A DNA stretch of 31,292 nt from Rhodobacterales bacterium UBA3080 (lineage in GTDB: Bacteria > Pseudomonadota > Alphaproteobacteria > Rhodobacterales > Rhodobacteraceae), in NCBI GenBank assembly GCA_002366645.1, contig DFBM01000199.1, positions 1 to 31,292 of the forward strand, read 5' to 3'. The position numbers were made by a program, and so were the translations under genes. The notes under the pieces were generated by a model. That model was not told where the DNA came from. It searched no databases and was given only the letters and a program-made list of their open reading frames with translations. Positions 1-7,361 of this stretch are shown one piece after another; the stretch's first letter is position 1, and each line of letters opens with the position of its first letter.

Positions 1-1339
1 CCTGCAACACCCGCCGGTCATTATCAGGCGACCACAGCAAGTCGCGGCGCTGCTCGGCGATTGCAGCGGCCAGTGGCACAAAGAACCGCTTGCCGGGCAA
101 AATACCCGACGTCTCGAAACGGTCGAGTTGCCCCGCTGCATCCCGTACCTCCAGCGAAATATTTACCGGCATCCCGACCCAGATATCCTTGCTGAAATCC
201 TCGACGAGCACCTCGTTCACCTTGTCGGTCGCTCCGCGAAACGGCATCGGCAAATTCGTCGTTAAAGCCTGCCGAGCCACCGGATCCGCCGCCAACCCGA
301 ACCGCCGGTCTACCCGCACCAGATCAAGTGCGATACTGACACTGCCCGCAACCACGCCATAATCATCCGTGGCCGTGAACGGTAGTTCCATCGCGCCCGA
401 GGTCGTCTGTCCCACCTCCTGCGTCACCACAATATTCGGCGGTGCATCCGCCGTCGTGATAAATCGCCAACTATCCAGAACCTGCTTGCCCTCGTGGACC
501 GAGATCTCGCCGGATTTCACCAACGGGATAGTCACATTCTGCACCGAAGCATGTTCACCGGAAAACGCGACCGCCGTATCGGAAACGTCCTGAACCAGCG
601 AAACTTTGTCAGTGCCGCCATAGACCTGCATCACCACCTGCGTGCCCGTCGGGAGTTGCAACACGGCCCCGTCGGTCACATCCCCCAGATAGACCTGCGG
701 CTTACCAGTATAAGCGGGTGGCCTCGCCCAAGCCTCGATACTTGTGCCAATACCACCAGCCGCAATTGGCGTCAGCAGAACCTGCTTCGCATTCGTTAAC
801 GCCCCGCTTGGCGCGAACACAACCGCTGCCATCGCGCTCACCAGCGCCATAAACCGCAAGCCGTTGCGATCATATCTCGACAAACGCAAATCCGGCGCTG
901 CGGGTTTTAGACCCGCCGCCTCCGCCGCCATCCGCGACTGGTGCAGCTCCCACAGCTCTTTGGTGAAGGTATCGTCTTGTCCGGTCGCCGGATGGTCCCG
1001 CAGGGACGCAAGCGGCGCATCCACGCTGCCGCTATCCAGCCGGTCTATGGCGTGATCGCGACGCGGCAAACGAAACCCGCGAAGCCCCAGCACCAGAAAC
1101 ACCGCCCCGACCAACAGCACCAGAACCATAAACACGCGACCGCCGTTTACAGAAAACCAGCCAAGCCCACCGAACGCCAGAAATGCATAGGTAAACAACG
1201 CCAGCGTCCAGATCGGCCAGAACCGCCGTGAAAGGACCTCCAGCCAAAGCGCTGCGCGCGACAGTAATATCCTTTGACGCAAGGCGCGAAGGATACCGAC
1301 GTAGCGTTTATCTGCGTAGCGTTGCCAAAGTTGGTTCAT
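1..1339 (-). CDS. DUF4175 / TIGR02302 family membrane protein, C-terminal part cut by window edge
   Basis: About 446 codons are visible and the frame is open to the window edge, so the C-terminus is missing. The ATG at 1339 is well fixed: an in-frame TAG lies only 15 bases upstream of it. The N-terminus (MNQLWQRYADKRY) is followed by two hydrophobic helices at roughly residues 40-85 and a further one near 150-165. After that comes a long, soluble, beta-rich region with motifs such as WARPPAYTG and a TATDDYGV stretch. This pattern (N-terminal helices, then a large periplasmic domain) matches the Rhodobacterales family annotated as TIGR02302 / DUF4175, usually 800-900 residues. Its function is unknown. 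It lies 39 bases downstream of lysA on the same strand and is probably the last or near-last gene of that transcript. Confidence 0.8.
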   Translation of the reverse strand, partial: MNQLWQRYADKRYVGILRALRQRILLSRAALWLEVLSRRFWPIWTLALFTYAFLAFGGLGWFSVNGGRVFMVLVLLVGAVFLVLGLRGFRLPRRDHAIDRLDSGSVDAPLASLRDHPATGQDDTFTKELWELHQSRMAAEAAGLKPAAPDLRLSRYDRNGLRFMALVSAMAAVVFAPSGALTNAKQVLLTPIAAGGIGTSIEAWARPPAYTGKPQVYLGDVTDGAVLQLPTGTQVVMQVYGGTDKVSLVQDVSDTAVAFSGEHASVQNVTIPLVKSGEISVHEGKQVLDSWRFITTADAPPNIVVTQEVGQTTSGAMELPFTATDDYGVVAGSVSIALDLVRVDRRFGLAADPVARQALTTNLPMPFRGATDKVNEVLVEDFSKDIWVGMPVNISLEVRDAAGQLDRFETSGILPGKRFFVPLAAAIAEQRRDLLWSPDNDRRVLQ

Positions 1340-1378
1340 ACCACCATCCGAAACCTACCGGAGCGCGCCACGAACGAC

Positions 1379-2647
1379 TCACTCCATCCAGTCAGGAATG
1401 CTATCCCGATTGATCATTTCTTCATAGGTTGGACGTGCGCGAACCACAGCAAATTGATCACCGTGCACCAGAACTTCGGGGATCAACGGGCGCGAGTTAT
1501 ACTCGCTCGACATAACCGCCCCATACGCGCCGGCCGAGCGGAAGGCCATCAACTCCCCCGCTTCCATTGGTGGCATGTTGCGTTCCTTGGCAAAGGTATC
1601 GCCACTCTCGCAGACCGGTCCAACGATGTCATGCTTGGCCGGCTCGACGCCAACAGCGGGTTCCACAACCGGAATAATATCGTGATGGGCTTCGTACATC
1701 GCTGGGCGCACGAGGTCGTTCATCGCGGCATCCACAATCAGGAAATCCCGCCCCTCGCCTTCCTTGCGATAAATAACCGAAGTCACCAGCAAGCCGGCAT
1801 TTCCCGCAATCAACCGACCCGGCTCGATTTCGATCTCGCACCCAAGATGCCCGACCGTCTCGCGCACAATGTCACCATATTCCATCGGCAACGGCGGCGC
1901 TTCGTTGGAGCGCTCGTAAGGAATTCCGAGCCCGCCACCAAGATCAAGCCGCCGAATATCGTGCCCGTCCGCCCGCAGGGTTTCCGTTAGCTCCGCCACT
2001 TTTTTGAAAGCCGCAGCATAAGGTGCGAGGTCGGTTAACTGGCTGCCGATATGCACATCGATCCCGACAACTTCCAGTCCTTTCAGCGTCGCGGCTTCGG
2101 CGTAAACTTCGCGTGCCTTGGCGATCGGAATACCGAACTTGTTCTCTGACTTCCCCGTCGCAATCTTGGCGTGGGTCTTGGCGTCCACATCCGGATTAAC
2201 CCGCACCGTTATCGGCGCGACTTTACCAAGCGATAAGGCCACCTCGTTCAGCACCCGCATCTCCGGCTCGCTCTCGAGGTTAAACTGGCGAATACCGCCG
2301 TTGAGCGCCAGAACCATCTCCTCGCGGGTTTTACCAACGCCCGAGAAAACGATATGTTCTCCCGGCACACCCGCCGCTATCGCGCGCGCATATTCGCCAC
2401 CGGATACCACGTCCATTCCCGCACCCATCTGCGCCATGATCCGCAGCACCGCCATATTGGAATTCGCCTTCATCGCATAGCAGATGAAATGGTCCATGCC
2501 CGCCAGCGCCTCGTCAAAGACCTGATAGTGGCGCTGCAATGTCGCCGTCGAATATACATAAAACGGCGTGCCAACCGAAGAGGCGATGTCAGTCACAGGC
2601 ACATCTTCAGCGTGAAGCATGCCGTCGCGGTAAATAAAGTGGTCCAT
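1379..2647 (-). CDS. lysA: Diaminopimelate decarboxylase (lysine biosynthesis)
   Basis: Converts meso-2,6-diaminopimelate to L-lysine plus CO2, the last step of the DAP route; cytoplasmic, PLP-dependent. The 422-residue length is normal for LysA. Landmarks are the PLP lysine in FICYAMKANSN (Lys60), the HIGSQ motif, the glycine-rich LDLGGGLGIPY, the EPGR phosphate-binding motif, and CESGD, whose cysteine comes from the partner subunit in the dimeric active site. The TIGR01048-type fold III architecture is complete. The ATG at 2647 has only a weak purine tract upstream. It follows the secreted pterin-domain gene by 112 bases and precedes the DUF4175 gene. The pairing of lysA with an LptM-type lipoprotein gene is also known from pseudomonads, which supports the operon reading. 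Confidence 0.97.
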   Translation of the reverse strand: MDHFIYRDGMLHAEDVPVTDIASSVGTPFYVYSTATLQRHYQVFDEALAGMDHFICYAMKANSNMAVLRIMAQMGAGMDVVSGGEYARAIAAGVPGEHIVFSGVGKTREEMVLALNGGIRQFNLESEPEMRVLNEVALSLGKVAPITVRVNPDVDAKTHAKIATGKSENKFGIPIAKAREVYAEAATLKGLEVVGIDVHIGSQLTDLAPYAAAFKKVAELTETLRADGHDIRRLDLGGGLGIPYERSNEAPPLPMEYGDIVRETVGHLGCEIEIEPGRLIAGNAGLLVTSVIYRKEGEGRDFLIVDAAMNDLVRPAMYEAHHDIIPVVEPAVGVEPAKHDIVGPVCESGDTFAKERNMPPMEAGELMAFRSAGAYGAVMSSEYNSRPLIPEVLVHGDQFAVVRARPTYEEMINRDSIPDWME

Positions 2648-2759
2648 TGGTGTCGCCCGTAGCTCAAATTACAAGCGTCAGATATAGCGGCAAGCCGAAC
2701 GGCTCGCCACCCCCGAAATCATAACGGGCAATATCCGGAACGCGCTGAAAAGCGTCGGT

Positions 2760-3326
2760 TCACTCGACGTGGATATGGTAAATCGACCAGACCCACCAAT
2801 CATCCGGCATGCTGGCCAGATCGGACCGTTCCGCGCGCGGAAAGACCACATGTGTCGGCCCGAAGTCGCCAATAGCAAAGGGAATACCATCGCGTTTCAA
2901 CGCCACAACCGCCCCGTTCACAAAAGCTGCTTCCAGCGGAATCTCCACGGCATACCCGTCAAGCGCACGGATCGTGACAATTTCACCCGTCGCACCAACA
3001 GAGGCCAGCACATCCTTCAGCAACGGCCCTTCAAAACTGTAGACCTCGCCACCCTTCGGAAAATCTGCCTGTACCGTCGCTTGCGGTAGTGCCTGCAAAG
3101 CAGCGGTATCAAACTGCGCTGCTTTGTCGAAGGTGATTTCGTTGTAAATGAAGAACTTATCGACGTCCTCGGAACTCGCCTCACGGGTTGGCAACTCCAC
3201 GTTACCTGTAATCGTCAGAATAACGGTGCCGCGAAACTCGCCTTCTCGCCAGACCTGTTCCGCCAAAGCCGGTCCTGAAAGAAAAGCCAATAGAGCTACT
3301 GTAAGAATTTTGAAATACCTGATCAT
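2760..3326 (-). CDS. Secreted protein with oxidoreductase molybdopterin-binding (sulfite-oxidase-like) domain
   Basis: 188 residues from the ATG at 3326, chosen because an AAGG element sits 7 bases upstream and the protein then begins with a classic signal peptide (MIRYFKILTV..., cleavage after ALA at about residue 22). The mature part has the layout of the small PF00174-like (COG3915-type) exported proteins common in Rhodobacterales: a FDTAALQALPQ helix, a PLLKDVLASVG segment, a core around DGYAVEIPLEAA, and a WWVWSIYHIHVE end. No cysteine occurs anywhere in it, so the cysteine that ligates molybdenum in sulfite oxidase is absent. Cofactor binding is therefore doubtful and the role is unknown. 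It lies 45 bases after the LptM-like gene and upstream of lysA, same strand. A longer start at 3353 would add nine residues ahead of the signal peptide and lacks a good ribosome site. Confidence 0.8.
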   Translation of the reverse strand: MIRYFKILTVALLAFLSGPALAEQVWREGEFRGTVILTITGNVELPTREASSEDVDKFFIYNEITFDKAAQFDTAALQALPQATVQADFPKGGEVYSFEGPLLKDVLASVGATGEIVTIRALDGYAVEIPLEAAFVNGAVVALKRDGIPFAIGDFGPTHVVFPRAERSDLASMPDDWWVWSIYHIHVE

Positions 3327-3371
3327 ATTGCTGCCTTTAATTTTAAAAATCAAACACAGCAGTAAATATGA

Positions 3372-3482
3372 TCAGCTCGCGCTTACCTCGGTCGCTGTCG
3401 GGTAGTCAGGAGGGCCTTTAATCCCGCAGGATGCCGTCGCCCCCAATAAGCCGACGGCCGCCAATATTAGAACCATCCTCAT
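3372..3482 (-). CDS. LptM-like small outer-membrane lipoprotein (36 residues)
   Basis: A 36-codon gene whose ATG overlaps the argH stop in an ATGA (3479-3482), so it is probably translated by coupling to argH. The peptide starts MRMVLILAAVGLLGA, a lipoprotein signal, and continues TASCGIKGPPDYP. The lipidated cysteine is residue 19, immediately followed by the G-x-K-G-P motif that defines the YifL/LptM family ('prokaryotic lipoprotein-attachment', CGxKGPL). In Escherichia coli LptM assists maturation of the LptD/LptE lipopolysaccharide translocon; whether this shorter alphaproteobacterial form does so is inferred. The residue at -3 of the lipobox is threonine, which is unusual but tolerated. 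Members of this family often sit next to lysA, as here one gene away. Confidence 0.8.
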   Translation of the reverse strand: MRMVLILAAVGLLGATASCGIKGPPDYPTATEVSAS

Positions 3483-4873
3483 GCCAACTCCCCTTTCCAG
3501 CGCTCGATTTGCATTCGAACCTGATCCGGTGCCGTGCCGCCATAGCTTGCACGACTCGCCACAGAGTTGTCCACCCCTAACACCGAGAAAACACTCGAAG
3601 TTATCGCAGGGTTAACCGATTGCATCGTTTCCAGCGACAATTCCAGTAAATCACAGCCACTATCTTCAGCGATCCTTACTAACGCTCCAGTTGCATGATG
3701 TGCTTCGCGGAACGGCAAGTTCAGCTCCCGTACCAACCAGTCCGCCAAATCCGTCGCCGTCGAGAACCCCGAGGCCGCCGCCACCCGCAAGCTATCCTCG
3801 ACAGGTTTCATGTCACCGACCATCCCCGTCATCGCCGCCAACGCCAGCATCAGGCTGTCCGCCGCATCAAACACCTGCTCTTTGTCTTCCTGCATGTCCT
3901 TCGAATACGCCAAGGGCAGGCCCTTCATAATAGTCAGCAAAGCTATTAACGAACCGTTAATACGACCAACCTTCGCGCGGATCAGCTCCGCCGCGTCGGG
4001 GTTCTTCTTCTGTGGCATGATTGAAGAACCGGTCGAGAACCGATCCGAAAGCACTACAAACCGGAACTGCGCCGAAGACCAGATCACCAGTTCCTCGGCA
4101 AAGCGCGACAAGTGCGTGGCACAAATCGAAGCGCTAGACAAAAATTCCAGCGCGAAATCCCGATCCGAAACCGCATCCAGCGAGTTCGCCGCCGGACGAT
4201 CAAAGCCCAGCGCCTCGGCCGTCATGTGCCGGTCAATCGGATAAGCTGTACCCGCCAAAGCAGCCGCCCCCAAAGGTGATTCATTCATACGCGCCCGCGC
4301 ATCTTCCATCCGTGACTTGTCCCGCGCAAACATCTCGACATAGGCCATCATGTGATGCCCCCACGTCACCGGCTGCGCCACCTGCAAATGCGTAAAGCCG
4401 GGCATGACAATATCCGCACCCGCCTCGGCCTGTTCCACCAACGCCTTCATCAACGCCGCGATTCCCTCGATCGCCGCATCAAACTGATCCCGCGTCCACA
4501 GCTTGAAGTCCGTCGCAACCTGATCGTTGCGCGAACGCCCCGTGTGCAACCGCCCTGCTGGCTCGCCAATCAAATCCGTCAGACGCGATTCGACATTCAT
4601 ATGAATATCTTCCAGCGCCTTCGAGAACGGAAAATCGCCGCTTTCGATCTCTGACAATACCGTGAGCAGTCCTTCCCTGATCGCGCTCGCATCACTATCA
4701 GTAATAATACCACGGGCAGCCAACATCGCCGCGTGGGCGCGGGAACCTTCGATGTCCTGACGGGCCATACGTTTGTCGAAATCAATCGAGGCATTGATCG
4801 CCTCCATGATCGCATCCGGACCGGCGGCAAACCGCCCGCCCCACATTGCATTCGATGATTTTTTGTCCGACAT
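3479..4873 (-). CDS. argH: Argininosuccinate lyase
   Basis: Splits argininosuccinate into arginine and fumarate, the last step of arginine synthesis; cytoplasmic homotetramer of the fumarase/aspartase superfamily. The 464 residues match the family. The three conserved superfamily regions are present: HTGRSRNDQ (110-118), the catalytic histidine in THLQ (His162), and the flexible signature loop GSSIMPQKKNPD (282-293) with the catalytic serine. The ATG at 4873 has an AGG 8 bases upstream. It is the first gene of the leftward argH-LptM-pterin protein-lysA-DUF4175 series. It diverges from the thioredoxin-like gene with only 30 bases between the start codons, so the two promoters must overlap each other or the coding ends. 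Confidence 0.98.
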   Translation of the reverse strand: MSDKKSSNAMWGGRFAAGPDAIMEAINASIDFDKRMARQDIEGSRAHAAMLAARGIITDSDASAIREGLLTVLSEIESGDFPFSKALEDIHMNVESRLTDLIGEPAGRLHTGRSRNDQVATDFKLWTRDQFDAAIEGIAALMKALVEQAEAGADIVMPGFTHLQVAQPVTWGHHMMAYVEMFARDKSRMEDARARMNESPLGAAALAGTAYPIDRHMTAEALGFDRPAANSLDAVSDRDFALEFLSSASICATHLSRFAEELVIWSSAQFRFVVLSDRFSTGSSIMPQKKNPDAAELIRAKVGRINGSLIALLTIMKGLPLAYSKDMQEDKEQVFDAADSLMLALAAMTGMVGDMKPVEDSLRVAAASGFSTATDLADWLVRELNLPFREAHHATGALVRIAEDSGCDLLELSLETMQSVNPAITSSVFSVLGVDNSVASRASYGGTAPDQVRMQIERWKGELA

Positions 4874-4903
4874 AGTGATACCTGTTCAATCCACGAGGCC
4901 AAA

Positions 4904-5476
4904 ATGACAAGACCCCTTCTTACCGCCCTGCTATACGCCGCTCTGACTCTGGGTGCAAACCCTGTGGCAGCATTCGACGCCGAAACCCGTCAGGCCATTC
5001 TGGACTTGCGCGTCGACGACATGCGCAAAATGAAAGTTCACGTAGTTCCCGGCGACATCGTCATGGTCGAATTCCAAGACGTCGAGGGTAACAAGATGAC
5101 CCTCGCAGACACCAACGGCCAGTATCGACTGGTGAACTTCTGGGCCACATGGTGCGCGCCCTGCCGCGAAGAAATGCCGGCACTCGACGCCCTACAGGTC
5201 GCAATGGGCGGTGAATACTTTCAGGTCATGACCATCGCCACCGGTCGCAACCGCCTCGCCGGCATCCGCAAATTCTACGCCGAAGCCGGAGTCACCAACC
5301 TCCCGGTTCTGCTCGACCCGAAAGGCAAGCTCGCGGTCAGCATGGGTGCCCTCGGACTACCCGTAACGATCCTGCTAGATCGCGAAGGACAGGAAATCGC
5401 CCGCCTGACAGGCGGCGCCGACTGGGCCAGCGAAAACGCTCTGGAAGTTTTGCGGGCGTTGATGGACGAAGAATAA
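4904..5476 (+). CDS. Secreted TlpA/ResA-like thiol:disulfide interchange protein
   Basis: 190 residues with a signal peptide (cleavage near residue 23, after PVAA) and a thioredoxin fold of the TlpA/ResA/AhpC-TSA type. The redox motif is WCAPC (Cys84, Cys87), preceded by LVNFWATW; the cis-proline is Pro153 in GLPVTILLD. Such periplasmic proteins reduce disulfides, typically during cytochrome c or oxidase copper-centre maturation; the actual client cannot be told here. The ATG at 4904 is supported by a GAGG 6 bases upstream. A short region at residues 40-70 precedes the fold. It diverges from argH, an arrangement I associate with several Rhodobacterales genomes. No clear terminator follows; a 21-bp tandem repeat begins four bases after the stop codon. 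Confidence 0.9.
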   Translation: MTRPLLTALLYAALTLGANPVAAFDAETRQAILDLRVDDMRKMKVHVVPGDIVMVEFQDVEGNKMTLADTNGQYRLVNFWATWCAPCREEMPALDALQVAMGGEYFQVMTIATGRNRLAGIRKFYAEAGVTNLPVLLDPKGKLAVSMGALGLPVTILLDREGQEIARLTGGADWASENALEVLRALMDEE

Positions 5477-5480
5477 CCGC

Positions 5481-5522
5481 CGCCCTTAGATCTAATTCTC
5501 CCGCCCTTAAATCTAATTCTCC
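5481..5522. repeat. 21-bp tandem direct repeat, two copies
   Basis: CGCCCTTAGATCTAATTCTCC at 5481-5501 is followed immediately by a second copy at 5502-5522 that differs only at the ninth base (G to A). The array starts four bases after the stop of the thioredoxin-like gene. It has no hairpin or T tract, so it is not an intrinsic terminator. It most resembles a recent slip duplication in a non-coding spacer. Confidence 0.85.
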
Positions 5523-5612
5523 TCCTTGACGTCCACCCGCGGGCTAAGTGATTATCAATTCAGAAACCATGCTGAGCAGTTTAGGCAGTGCAGCGAAAGT
5601 CCGTTTGGATAA

Positions 5613-6137
5613 ATGATGCGAGTGGAAATGAAGTACAGAAAGGCATTGAAATCCGATGCCTCGAGCATGGCAGCTCTCTCAATTGAAGTTTGGTTAGGAA
5701 CGTACCTTCGCCGAGGTATAAACTCCTTTTTTGCAGACTTTGCACTGTCTGAGTTTACGGCCCCGAAGTTTGAAGCACTACTTGGTGACCGGAGTGAATT
5801 TTTTGCCGTATCCGAGAATGACGAAGGAATTGATGGGTTCATTCGTATCACCACTGGAAATCCGGCGCCAGTTAATGGCTGTTCGAACACAGAGATTAGC
5901 ACCCTGTATATTCAACCAAGGCATCACGGTAGGGGCCTCGGGAAAGGTCTGCTAAAAGCGGGCTTGCTGCACTGCCGTGAAAACAATGTTCAATCGGTTT
6001 GGTTGGCAACCAATTCGGAAAACACTTCTGCAATAAATTTCTATCTGTCACAGGGCTTTCAGAACGTCGGCAAAACACACTTCCGCATTCAAGATCAGGC
6101 TTATCTGAATGAGGTATTTTCATACGAACTGAAGTAG
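5613..6137 (+). CDS. GNAT family N-acetyltransferase
   Basis: 174 residues from the first ATG; a second in-frame ATG at 5628, preceded by GAGTGGA, is an equally plausible start. It belongs to the Gcn5-related acyl-CoA transferases. The acetyl-CoA pyrophosphate loop (motif A) is RHHGRGLGKGLL, preceded by the strand ISTLYIQP and followed by motif B residues TSAINFYLSQGF, a standard GNAT ending. The substrate (small molecule or protein N-terminus) cannot be inferred. The gene is visibly richer in A and T and uses more A/T-ending codons than its neighbours. It stands alone between a tandem duplication and a long non-coding region, consistent with acquisition by transfer. Confidence 0.88.
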   Translation: MMRVEMKYRKALKSDASSMAALSIEVWLGTYLRRGINSFFADFALSEFTAPKFEALLGDRSEFFAVSENDEGIDGFIRITTGNPAPVNGCSNTEISTLYIQPRHHGRGLGKGLLKAGLLHCRENNVQSVWLATNSENTSAINFYLSQGFQNVGKTHFRIQDQAYLNEVFSYELK

Positions 6138-6268
6138 TCAATTGTCCGGTAAATAACGGTGGTGCGTTTGCTCAAATTCGCGGTTGCTCCGGTGACGCAT
6201 TGTCAGCAAAACTGAGGATGCACACCCAATTAGGTTAACGCTCACCAACCAAAAATTGTACATACGCA

Positions 6269-6301
6269 TTGTGTACGGGTTGTGTACGCTTTGTGTACAC
6301 G
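6269..6301. repeat. Three 11-bp-phased TTGTGTAC direct repeats
   Basis: TTGTGTAC occurs at 6269-6276, 6280-6287 and 6291-6298, giving an exact 11-base period (units TTGTGTACGGG, TTGTGTACGCT, TTGTGTACACG). A degenerate relative, TTGTACATACG, lies just upstream at 6256. The last unit contains the palindrome GTGTACAC. A spacing near one helical turn puts all copies on the same DNA face, as for a cooperatively bound regulator. The regulator is not identified. Confidence 0.6.
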
Positions 6302-6441
6302 CGGATTTCACAATTTTCGGTAAAAGTTAACACACCCGCCCGACGTTTCGGCGATCACTCAAGCATGCGTACCGCCTAGCACTCCAGTTTTCACCGGTCG
6401 CATTTATGAGCCATTTTAATCCAATTCCTATTAACTTTTTC

Positions 6442-6456
6442 GAACATTGTAGGAAC
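6442..6456. promoter_or_regulatory. Candidate LexA (SOS) box, GAAC-N7-GAAC
   Basis: GAAC (6442-6445), seven bases, GAAC (6453-6456). The alphaproteobacterial LexA operator is the direct repeat GTTC-N7-GTTC, of which this is the reverse complement. It lies 79 bases upstream of the chosen EAL start, in a promoter-like position. A motif of eight fixed bases is expected about once by chance in a window this size on two strands, so this rests on its location. Confidence 0.4.
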
Positions 6457-6535
6457 ATATGGGGAAAATTCACGAACCCTTAACGTTTAAAGCAGCATGT
6501 TGGTCCCGAAACCAGGACACGCGGAGGCCAAAACA

Positions 6536-7360
6536 ATGCATTCCAGCAAACAGATCACCAAAAACGCCGATATTCCGGCGTTGAAATCGGGCCCACTCTC
6601 CTGTCTCGAAACCGGCCGCGTTTCCGACGCGTTGCGCGACGACCGCATCGAACTGTTTTACCAACCGATTATCCGCACCGGCTGCGATTCTCTTGTGGCC
6701 TTCTACGAGGGTCTTGTCCGTATCAGGGTGCCCGACGGCACTATAGTCGCCGCTGGCCGCTTCATGCCTTTCGTCGACAGCACCCCCCTTGGAACCGAAA
6801 TTGACCGTCGTGTGTTGCGACTGGCCCTCGCCTTTTTGGGTGACCATCCAGACACGCGCCTGTCAATAAACATGGGGGTCGCGTCGATGACGGATCCCGT
6901 CTGGCGGGGTATTCTAGAGGAAGCCGACTCTCGCCTGTGCGAACGTCTGATCGTCGAGATCACGGAAGGGACCGCCATGAGTGATGTAGATATCACAACC
7001 GCTTTCTTGCATGGAGTACGTCAAAAAGGATGCAGCGTAGCGCTTGACGACTTCGGGACCGGCGCGACTTCCTTTAGATATTTCAAAGACTTCCTGTTCG
7101 ATATCGTGAAAATTGACGGGATGTTCATTCGTGACCTAGCCCTCGATAAAACTAACCAAGTGCTTGTCGAAGCTTTGGTAAATATCAGCAAACACTTTGA
7201 CATGGTCACAATCGCGGAATTTGTCGAAACTACGGACGAAGCCGAAATGGCCGCAAAACTAGGCGTCGATTGCTTGCAAGGCTACTTGATTGGCGAACCA
7301 ACGGCGCAGCCAATGTTGCCATATCGTAGTCAGCCGCTTAAGCGGAAAGTTGTTGGCTAG
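6536..7360 (+). CDS. EAL-domain cyclic-di-GMP phosphodiesterase
   Basis: 274 residues. The ATG at 6536 is preferred because GGAGG (6523-6527) lies 8 bases upstream; an in-frame ATG at 6497 lacks such a site. It is a single EAL domain with a short N-terminal extension and no membrane helix, PAS or GGDEF domain. Residues needed for hydrolysis of c-di-GMP to pGpG are all there: Glu58 in the signature (here EGL rather than EAL), Asn112 in SINMG, Glu141 in EITE, Asp171-Asp172 in LDDFGTG, Lys192 in VKID, Glu228 in AEFVE, and Gln248 in QGY. An active cytoplasmic enzyme is therefore likely. It ends one base before the stop codon of convergent phaR. A long leader with repeats precedes it. Confidence 0.92.
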   Translation: MHSSKQITKNADIPALKSGPLSCLETGRVSDALRDDRIELFYQPIIRTGCDSLVAFYEGLVRIRVPDGTIVAAGRFMPFVDSTPLGTEIDRRVLRLALAFLGDHPDTRLSINMGVASMTDPVWRGILEEADSRLCERLIVEITEGTAMSDVDITTAFLHGVRQKGCSVALDDFGTGATSFRYFKDFLFDIVKIDGMFIRDLALDKTNQVLVEALVNISKHFDMVTIAEFVETTDEAEMAAKLGVDCLQGYLIGEPTAQPMLPYRSQPLKRKVVG

Positions 7361-7361
7361 T

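Larger units (their letters stand above)
6138..6535. other. AT-rich non-coding region ahead of the EAL gene
   Basis: About 400 bases without a credible gene on either strand. It holds three phased TTGTGTAC repeats (6269-6298), a GAAC-N7-GAAC direct repeat (6442-6456) and several TTAA-containing tracts, each listed separately where supportable. It is much longer than the other spacers here, which suggests complex control of the downstream EAL gene. Confidence 0.6.

Noticed and set aside
1274..1990. Plus-strand open frame of 238 codons opposite lysA
   Set aside because: It is the antisense of a certain lysA gene and shows no family motif.
2663..2759. An in-frame open stretch of 31 codons after the TGA of the pterin-domain gene, ending at a second TGA
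   Set aside because: It has no start codon, the upstream gene already ends like its family, and a run of this length without a stop is not rare in this composition. A read-through or selenocysteine reading has no support.
6470..6847. Minus-strand open frame of 125 codons opposite the EAL gene
   Set aside because: It is a mirror of the strongly supported EAL coding frame, has no ribosome site and no recognisable domain.
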